From: Sphingomonas sp. PP-CE-3G-477
GTDB taxonomy: Bacteria > Pseudomonadota > Alphaproteobacteria > Sphingomonadales > Sphingomonadaceae
NCBI RefSeq assembly: GCF_003050745.1
Contig: NZ_QAOF01000001.1
Coordinates: 62,001-126,000, forward strand
Length of the DNA stretch: 64,000 nucleotides
Reading direction: 5' to 3'
Shown piece after piece: positions 58,582-64,000 of the stretch. The notes below the pieces were generated by a model that was not told the DNA's origin, searched no databases, and saw only the letters and a program-made list of their open reading frames with translations. The translations under genes and the position numbers were made by a program. Numbering within the stretch: position 1 is the stretch's first letter; every line of letters starts with the position of its first letter.

Positions 58582-58668
58582 TCAGAAGGCGGTGATGACC
58601 ACCCCGACCACCAGCGCTTGAGCCGCGATCACCAGCATGGTGCTGGTCACGGTTTCGAACATGCGCAT
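58582..58668 (-). CDS. 28-residue hydrophobic peptide
   Basis: A short frame encodes MRMFETVTSTMLVIAAQALV and eight more residues. The single membrane helix ends ITAF. The ATG at 58668 is preceded by GGAGA at a good distance. The upstream part of the same frame (to 58845) runs into a repeat and is probably not translated. It could be a small regulatory membrane peptide; the coding call is tentative. Confidence 0.45.
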   Translation of the reverse strand: MRMFETVTSTMLVIAAQALVVGVVITAF

Positions 58669-58809
58669 GAGTAGGTCTCCGATGCCGGAACAATATCCGG
58701 CAAGCGGCATATGGGCATAGTTGCGCATTGTCGCAATTTTGTAACAGGTAATCGCAATTGCGTTGCGTGCACTCGGCGCGGTCTTGGGGCGGTCCGCCGT
58801 CCAGCTCAA

Positions 58810-58891
58810 CCCGTCATCCTGACGAAAGTCAGGATCCAGAGCCAAGCAGGACGGCGTTCAATTACTCTGGATCCTTACTTTCGTCAGGAGG
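58810..58891. repeat. Inverted repeat, GTCATCCTGACGAAAGTCAG family
   Basis: The left arm at 58810-58841 (CCCGTCATCCTGACGAAAGT onward) and right arm at 58865-58891 (CTCTGGATCCTTACTTTCGT and on) are imperfect inverted copies. It lies just after the purB stop and may be its terminator. Confidence 0.8.
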
Positions 58892-58901
58892 CCGAGGGGA
58901 A

Positions 58902-60200
58902 TCAGGCCGCGCCGAATACCCGCGCGAAGATCGTGTCGACGTGCTTCAGGTGATAGCCAAGGTCGAACTTGTCTTCCAGCTCCGTATCCGACAGCGTCAC
59001 TTCCGGATCCGCCTTCAGCAGCTCAAGCAGCGACAGCGCGCCGTCCGAGTCCCACACCTTCATCGCATTGCGCTGGACCAGCCGATACGCGTCCTCGCGG
59101 CTCACGCCCGCCTGCGTCAGTGCCAGCAGCACGCGCTGCGAATGGACGAGGCCACCCATCTTGTTGAGGTTCTTCAACATCCGCTCGGGGTACACGACCA
59201 GCTTGTCCATTACCCCGGTCAGCCGCGCGAGCGCGAAGTCGAGCGTGATCGTCGCATCGGGGCCAATGTACCGCTCGACCGACGAGTGCGAGATATCGCG
59301 TTCATGCCAGAGCGCGACGTTCTCCATCGCCGGCGTCACATACCCGCGGACCATTCGCGCGAGACCGGTGAGGTTCTCGGTCAGCACAGGGTTGCGCTTG
59401 TGCGGCATCGCCGACGAACCCTTCTGGCCGGGCGAGAAGAACTCTTCCGCCTCGAGCACTTCGGTGCGCTGCAGATGGCGCACTTCGGTCGCGAGCCGCT
59501 CGATCGAGCTTGCGACCACGCCCAAGGTCGCGAAGAACATCGCATGCCGATCGCGCGGGATCACCTGCGTCGAGACGGGTTCGACCGACAGACCGAGCTT
59601 GCCCGCGACATACTCTTCCACGAACGGATCGATGTTCGCGAACGTGCCGACCGCGCCCGAGATCGCACAGGTCGCGACGTCCTCGCGCGCCGCCACCAGC
59701 CGCGCCCGGTTGCGGGCGAACTCGGCATGCGCCTGCGCCAGCTTCAGCCCGAACGTCACCGGCTCGGCGTGGATGCCGTGGCTGCGACCGATCGTCGGCG
59801 TCATCTTGTGTTCGCGTGCGCGGCGTTCGAGCACTACCAATAGCGCATCGAGATCGGCGATCAGGATGTCGCTCGCCTTCGCCAGCTGCACCGCCAGGCA
59901 CGTGTCGAGCACGTCTGACGAGGTCATCCCCTGGTGCATGAAGCGCGCCTCGGGGCCGACATGCTCGGCGACGTTGGTCAGGAAGGCGATGACGTCATGC
60001 TTGGTCTCGCGCTCGATCTCGTCGATCCGGTCGACCTCGAAAGCGCCCTTTTCCCAGATCGCGGCGGCGGCTTCCTTGGGGACCACGCCGAGTTCGGCGA
60101 GCGCGTCGGTGGCGTGCGCCTCGATCTCGAACCAGATCTTGAAGCGCGCTTCGGGCGTCCAGATCGCGACCATGTCGGGGCGGGAATAGCGGGGGACCAT
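58902..60200 (-). CDS. purB: Adenylosuccinate lyase
   Basis: This 432-residue fumarase-superfamily enzyme acts twice in purine synthesis. Signatures are TSSDVLDTCLAVQL, TIGRSHGIHAEPVTFG with the catalytic histidine, and the mobile loop SSAMPHKRNPVLTENLTGLARM. Full length. The start is ATG 60200. Confidence 0.97.
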   Translation of the reverse strand: MVPRYSRPDMVAIWTPEARFKIWFEIEAHATDALAELGVVPKEAAAAIWEKGAFEVDRIDEIERETKHDVIAFLTNVAEHVGPEARFMHQGMTSSDVLDTCLAVQLAKASDILIADLDALLVVLERRAREHKMTPTIGRSHGIHAEPVTFGLKLAQAHAEFARNRARLVAAREDVATCAISGAVGTFANIDPFVEEYVAGKLGLSVEPVSTQVIPRDRHAMFFATLGVVASSIERLATEVRHLQRTEVLEAEEFFSPGQKGSSAMPHKRNPVLTENLTGLARMVRGYVTPAMENVALWHERDISHSSVERYIGPDATITLDFALARLTGVMDKLVVYPERMLKNLNKMGGLVHSQRVLLALTQAGVSREDAYRLVQRNAMKVWDSDGALSLLELLKADPEVTLSDTELEDKFDLGYHLKHVDTIFARVFGAA

Positions 60201-60431
60201 CGGGTTTCCTCGGGAGCGTGAAGGGTAGGGCGCGTCGCGTGCCATCCGGCCCGCGGTTGCCCGCGAAACGCGGTAGCAGGACGCAGGAGAAGGTTCAAAT
60301 CACCGCCAAGGGGTTATGTATCGAAGTACGTCGGCGTATACCGATAATAGATTGATCGCGGTATCGAGACTATAATCGGATCGATGGCGCGAGATTTCAG
60401 TACAGGCGTAGAACTGCATTGGAGATATGCA

Positions 60432-60884
60432 ATGTTGAAATTTGCTATGATTGCAGGTGTGGCGATGATCGCTGCGCCGGTATTGGCGCAAACCACGACC
60501 GGGCCGGTGCAGGGCTCACCATCCGGTACGGCTGCTGTTCCATCCAGTACGCCCGGCGATGGTGCTGTATCCGGACAACAGGGCACGCCGACCGACGCGG
60601 TGCCGATGCAGTCCGCCGCACGCGAACAGCCGGCGACGGGCAGCCAGGTGGCACAGGTCGTCGACACCGAATTTCCGACCTATGACAAGAACGGCGACGG
60701 CAAGCTCAGCGCGACGGAGTTCGGCGGCTGGATGGTCGCGCTGAAGAGCAAGACCGATCCGACGACCAAGCCGGATGCGCCCGAGACGAAGAAGTGGGTC
60801 TCCACGGCGTTTGCGCAGGCCGATACCGACAAGAACAAGTCGCTGACGAAGACCGAGCTGACCAGCTTCCTGTCGCAGGGCTGA
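60432..60884 (+). CDS. Exported EF-hand protein
   Basis: This 150-residue protein has a signal peptide (about 1-20), a low-complexity Pro/Ser/Thr/Gln/Gly linker (21-72) and two EF-hand loops. The first, D85-E96 (DKNGDGKLSATE), is canonical. The second, D131-E142 (DTDKNKSLTKTE), has a lysine where glycine is usual but keeps the acidic ligands. It should bind calcium in the periplasm or outside. The start ATG 60432 follows GGAG. It ends in a strong terminator shared with the BLUF gene. Confidence 0.85.
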   Translation: MLKFAMIAGVAMIAAPVLAQTTTGPVQGSPSGTAAVPSSTPGDGAVSGQQGTPTDAVPMQSAAREQPATGSQVAQVVDTEFPTYDKNGDGKLSATEFGGWMVALKSKTDPTTKPDAPETKKWVSTAFAQADTDKNKSLTKTELTSFLSQG

Positions 60885-60935
60885 TCTGCCCCGGCCGGGT
60901 TACGCCGCCGTCGCATGACACGTCGCAGGATACAG

Positions 60936-60963
60936 GGCCGTCGAATGCGTTCGGCGGCCTTTT
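60936..60963. terminator. Terminator between the EF-hand and BLUF genes
   Basis: A 10-bp stem (GGCCGTCGAA with TTCGGCGGCC, one G-T pair) and loop TGCG are followed by TTTT on the plus strand. It lies between convergent genes and can serve both. Confidence 0.75.
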
Positions 60964-60966
60964 CGG

Positions 60967-61368
60967 TCAGGTGCCAAGCGTTCCCGTCGCCATCAGGGAC
61001 AGGAACGGGCTGCGGACGGCGTCCGAGGCGCCAGCGAGCGGCCGCCGCATACGCGCGTCATAGGCGTCCACCGGATCCGTCGCGCGGCGGTGTGCCATCG
61101 TCCATCCGCCGAACTGACGGTCGCGGATCGAAATATTGTGCTGCAACGACAGGCCATGGTGGCGGTGATCGTTCAAGATCCGCTCGAACGTCGAGTCGAT
61201 GCTTGCAGTCGGACCCTCGATCACTTGTAGAAACCGCGTACCGTCGGACCACAGTAAACCGGTGATGCCGTCTATCGCGTTGTTATGGCGCGACTGTTCC
61301 AATATTCCCACGAGGTCGGCCTTGTCGCCCGTCACCGTGCTTGTGCTGACGTAGAGAATTTGACGCAT
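60967..61368 (-). CDS. BLUF-domain blue-light photoreceptor
   Basis: This 133-residue single-domain BLUF protein has the flavin-site residues Y6 (RQILYVST), N29/N30 (HNNAIDGITGLL) and Q48 (FLQVIEG). BLUF domains bind FAD and undergo a light-driven hydrogen-bond change. It has no fused output domain, so it must act through a partner. The C-terminal 40 residues (RATDPVDAYDARMRRPL and on) form the usual capping helices. A promoter-proximal ATG at 61368 is used. Confidence 0.88.
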   Translation of the reverse strand: MRQILYVSTSTVTGDKADLVGILEQSRHNNAIDGITGLLWSDGTRFLQVIEGPTASIDSTFERILNDHRHHGLSLQHNISIRDRQFGGWTMAHRRATDPVDAYDARMRRPLAGASDAVRSPFLSLMATGTLGT

Positions 61369-61434
61369 CGGGTCTCCGGTCTGTCTTCGTGACAGATGGA
61401 TACTCGGAAATGCGACGCGGCGTCTTGCCGTGGA

Positions 61435-61650
61435 TCAACCGGTCTTGCGGGCGGTTCGTTCTTCGGCTGCGCGGGTTTCGGCCAGGATCTGGCCTTGCGC
61501 TTCGGCGGCGCCGTCGAGCAGTCGATCGGACGTCTCGGCGGCGGCTTCGGGGGTCAGCGATACCGCGACGCCGTCGGGTCCATCGACCATGACCTGTCCG
61601 TGTTCGGCGGTGACCGTCGAGGGTTCGTCGTGCAATCTGTTGTCCACCAC
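61435..61650 (-). CDS. Small conserved-looking acidic protein
   Basis: This 71-residue soluble protein starts at GTG 61650 (or GTG 61647) behind GGAG with good spacing. The sequence has a beta-rich N-terminal part (QVMVDGPDGVAVSLTPEAA) and an alanine-rich helical C-terminus (ETSDRLLDGAAEAQGQILAE). Function unknown. The layout suggests a small regulatory or stress protein, but this is not established. Confidence 0.55.
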   Translation of the reverse strand: MVDNRLHDEPSTVTAEHGQVMVDGPDGVAVSLTPEAAAETSDRLLDGAAEAQGQILAETRAAEERTARKTG

Positions 61651-61733
61651 CGGGTACTCCTTCGTCAGGTCAACGAAGGCCGCCGTCAAAAGACACGGCG
61701 ATATCCGGGCTCGGCCGCCTATTTCTCACTGCG

Positions 61734-62438
61734 TTAGATCAATCCCTGCGCGCGTAAACTGACATGGCCGCCGGTGCCCATCACGATATGGTCGTGCACG
61801 GTGATGCCGAGCCGCTTGCCCGCCTCCGCGATCGTCCGCGTGATGTCGATGTCGGCACGGCTGGGGGAGGGGTCCCCGCTCGGGTGATTGTGGACGAGGA
61901 TGATCGACGCGGAGCCGAGGTCGATCGCGCGGCGGATCACTTCGCGGACGTACACCGCGGCCTGATCGATCGACCCCTTGCTCATCACCTCGTCGCGAAT
62001 CAGCATGTTCTTCGTGTTGAGATGCAGCACGCGGAAGCGCTCGATCGCGTGGTGCGCCATGTCCGCGCGGAGATAGTCGAGCAGCGCCTGCCAGTTGGCG
62101 AGCACGGGGCGGTCGCTGACGTGCGATTGCAGCAGGCGGATTGCGGCGGCGTGCGCGATCTTGATCGCGGCGGTCGAGATTTCGCCCATGCCCTTCACCC
62201 GGCCGAGAGCCTCGGCATCCGCGGTCAGCACACCGCCGATCCCGCCGAATTCGCGCATCAGCGCCTTGGCGAGCGCCTTGGTATCGCCGCGCGGGATCGC
62301 GATCGCGAGCAGGTATTCGATGAGTTCGTGATCGAGCAGCGCGTCGCTGCCGCCTTCGAACAGGCGTTTGCGGAGGCGGCCGCGATGGCCCTTCAGATCG
62401 TCCCCCCGGACGTCAGCGTCTTCGTCCGGATCGGCCAT
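61734..62438 (-). CDS. radC: RadC-family JAMM protein
   Basis: This 234-residue protein has an N-terminal HhH-like region (EYLLAIAIPRGDTKALAKAL, GVLTADAEALGRVKGMGEIS). The JAB1/MPN+ metalloprotease motif is HNHPSGDPSPSRAD (HxHP...SxxD). Despite its name, a repair role is not established. ATG 62438 is the start. It is divergent from the YdbH-like gene, with 32 bp between starts. Confidence 0.93.
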   Translation of the reverse strand: MADPDEDADVRGDDLKGHRGRLRKRLFEGGSDALLDHELIEYLLAIAIPRGDTKALAKALMREFGGIGGVLTADAEALGRVKGMGEISTAAIKIAHAAAIRLLQSHVSDRPVLANWQALLDYLRADMAHHAIERFRVLHLNTKNMLIRDEVMSKGSIDQAAVYVREVIRRAIDLGSASIILVHNHPSGDPSPSRADIDITRTIAEAGKRLGITVHDHIVMGTGGHVSLRAQGLI

Positions 62439-62470
62439 TTTGCGATGCTAGCACATCCCGCGGCAATTGC

Positions 62471-64000
62471 ATGACGCCCTTGCTCCCGACTATGCAGGCC
62501 TCGAAAGCGTGGCGGAGTGAGTTGGTGACCGAGACGAGCGAGACGGGGGCCGACCCCGGGGCCGACCCTCGCCGTTCTGCGACTGCCCGCCGCGTTGCGC
62601 TGGGGATCGCGCTGCTCCTGATCGCCGCGCTGGTCGTGCTGTGGCTGGTACGAAAGCCGATCGCCGAGGGGTTCATCGACCGCGAACTCGCCAAGGCCGG
62701 CGTACCTGTGCGGTACGATATTGCCGACCTCGCGCTGGGCGGCCAGCGACTGACCAACGTCGTGATCGGCGATCCGGCGCATCCCGATCTGGTCGCCGAC
62801 TGGGTCGAGACGCGGACCGGCGTTGGCTTGTCGGGGCCGTATCTGGAGGGCGTGCGCGCGGGGAAGGTCCGGTTGCGCGGGCGACTGGTGGACGGGAAAG
62901 TGTCGCTCGGCGCGATCGACAAATTGCTGCCGGCTCCGTCGGGTAAGCCGTTCGCATTACCGGCGCTCGACGTATCGGTCGCCGATGGAAGGATGCGGCT
63001 GGAGACGCCGCAAGGGATCGTCGGGTTGAAGCTGGCCGGCTCCGGCAAGCTCGACGACGGGTTCCGCGGGTCGCTGGCAGCGATCAGCGAGCGGCTCGAT
63101 GTCGGCGGGTGCGTGATCGATCGACTCGCGGCGACGGTGAAGTTGCGGATCGACGCGGCGAAACCGACGATCACCGGGCCGGTGCGCGTATCGCGGCTCG
63201 CCTGCGGGACGACGCAGGCGGAGCGGATCGTGGCCGATCTCGACGTCGGACTCTCCGCCGCGCTCGATCGCTGGCAGGGCAAGGCGACGCTCAAGACGGG
63301 CGCAGCACGGACGCCGGGTGCGACTTTGGACGGTGTTGGGGGCACGATCGACTTCACCGGAACCGCGGCGGCGACCGGCGGCAACGCGGACATCGCCGCT
63401 GATACCGGTCGTACGACCGAGGGCGGGGCGCGGCGGGTTTCGTTCGCGGGCACCTACCGGATCGGCCAGCAGATCGCGTTCGACGGGCGCGTCCAGGCCA
63501 GCGGCGCAGCTGTGGCGGAGAAGCGACTCGCGGGGCTGGCGGGAATCGGCGGTGCAGCCGCGGGGACGCCCGTAGCGCCGTTGGCGAGTGCGGTGACGCA
63601 GGCGGTCCAGAAGGCCGGCCGCGGATTTGCCGCGGACGCGGACCTTCGCGTGCAGATCGACGGTGGACGCGGGAAAGCGGTGCTGTCCCGTCTCGCGCTC
63701 GCCTCCGCCAGTGGTGCGCGCGTGGCGCTCGGCGGCGGGAGCGGGGTCGCGTTCGGCTGGCCGAACGGCGGCGTTCGGCTCGACACGGTTCTCGCGATGC
63801 GCGGCGGCGGCTTGCCCGAGGCACGCGTGTCGCTGGCGCAGGCGAAACCGGGCGCGGCGATCCGGGGCGTCGCCACCGTCGCGCCCTATGCGGCGGGTGG
63901 TGCCCGACTGGCGCTGACGCCCGTCACCTTCAGCGCAACGCCGGGCGGGGCAACCTCGATCGCGACGCGTGTCACGCTCGCGGGACCGATCGGTGCGGGC
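62471..64000 (+). CDS. YdbH/AsmA-like inner-membrane-anchored protein, 3' end outside window
   Basis: The frame is open from ATG 62471 to the window edge (510 codons) and is incomplete. It has one N-terminal membrane helix (VALGIALLLIAALVVLWLV) and then a long beta-rich periplasmic region with repeats of the AsmA/YdbH type (ADLALGGQRLTNVVIGDP, VRAGKVRLRGRLVDGKVSLG, VRVSRLACGTTQAERIVADL). Such proteins are proposed to bridge the envelope for lipid transport. The family name is tentative because the C-terminus is missing. Confidence 0.72.
   Translation, partial: MTPLLPTMQASKAWRSELVTETSETGADPGADPRRSATARRVALGIALLLIAALVVLWLVRKPIAEGFIDRELAKAGVPVRYDIADLALGGQRLTNVVIGDPAHPDLVADWVETRTGVGLSGPYLEGVRAGKVRLRGRLVDGKVSLGAIDKLLPAPSGKPFALPALDVSVADGRMRLETPQGIVGLKLAGSGKLDDGFRGSLAAISERLDVGGCVIDRLAATVKLRIDAAKPTITGPVRVSRLACGTTQAERIVADLDVGLSAALDRWQGKATLKTGAARTPGATLDGVGGTIDFTGTAAATGGNADIAADTGRTTEGGARRVSFAGTYRIGQQIAFDGRVQASGAAVAEKRLAGLAGIGGAAAGTPVAPLASAVTQAVQKAGRGFAADADLRVQIDGGRGKAVLSRLALASASGARVALGGGSGVAFGWPNGGVRLDTVLAMRGGGLPEARVSLAQAKPGAAIRGVATVAPYAAGGARLALTPVTFSATPGGATSIATRVTLAGPIGAG

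Overview
The window looks like a chromosome segment from a GC-rich alphaproteobacterium of the Sphingomonas group. The grounds are the high GC with strong third-position bias, two TonB-dependent receptors, PhaR/thiolase polyhydroxyalkanoate genes, an alphaproteobacterial type heat-shock promoter before dnaK, the order xerC/priA/F1-ATPase, and the rph-rdgB / hrcA-grpE / dnaK-dnaJ neighbourhood. No rRNA, intact tRNA or CRISPR array was seen. Assignments rest on motif reading by eye; no database search was run.

Layout. (1) 1-3465 is the right end of an integrated element. It carries a HELTH-motif metalloprotease-like protein with a small membrane partner, a tyrosine recombinase module and a double-HTH regulator. 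It ends in the 3' half of a tRNA-Val(GAC) gene followed by that tRNA's terminator. (2) 3.5-9.3 kb holds a catalase-like / hydrolase / beta-propeller operon, msrB with a short-chain dehydrogenase, and two small membrane proteins. (3) 9.3-17.4 kb is a vitamin B12 uptake locus: a TonB receptor, then a cobalamin riboswitch followed by btuB-btuF-btuC-btuD and alanine racemase. (4) 17.4-20.5 kb is a PHA locus with a thiolase, a short PhaC-like hydrolase and a divergent phaR. (5) 20.5-29.5 kb is mixed: GT39 glycosyltransferase, retropepsin/PDZ protein, a lone CpaF ATPase, a membrane trypsin-like protease, Ada, a second dehydrogenase and a dienelactone hydrolase.

(6) 29.8-41.2 kb holds the F1 ATP synthase operon atpHAGDC, an acyltransferase, priA, a GAF-PAS-GGDEF cyclase, xerC and a DedA protein. 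(7) 41.4-50.9 kb is a housekeeping block: gshB, yraN, rsmI, an LpoA-like lipoprotein, hemW, rdgB, rph, hrcA and grpE, with a CAP lipoprotein and an EAL protein set between hemW and rdgB. (8) 51-57 kb holds threonine synthase, a second HEMTH-motif protein with a copper chaperone, and dnaK-dnaJ. (9) 57-64 kb holds a TM2 protein, several small proteins, purB, an EF-hand protein, a BLUF photoreceptor, radC and the start of a YdbH/AsmA-like protein cut by the window edge.

A recurring feature is a set of about 15 intergenic long inverted repeats in at least four sequence families. Several sit inside operons (btuF/btuC, atpA/atpG, atpD/atpC, grpE/thrC, dnaK/dnaJ), and one appears to supply the start of yraN. 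The points most worth a second look are the island HELTH/membrane pair with its chromosomal paralogue, the stop-less hydrolase/propeller junction, the head-to-head rsmI/lpoA start codons, and these intra-operonic repeats.
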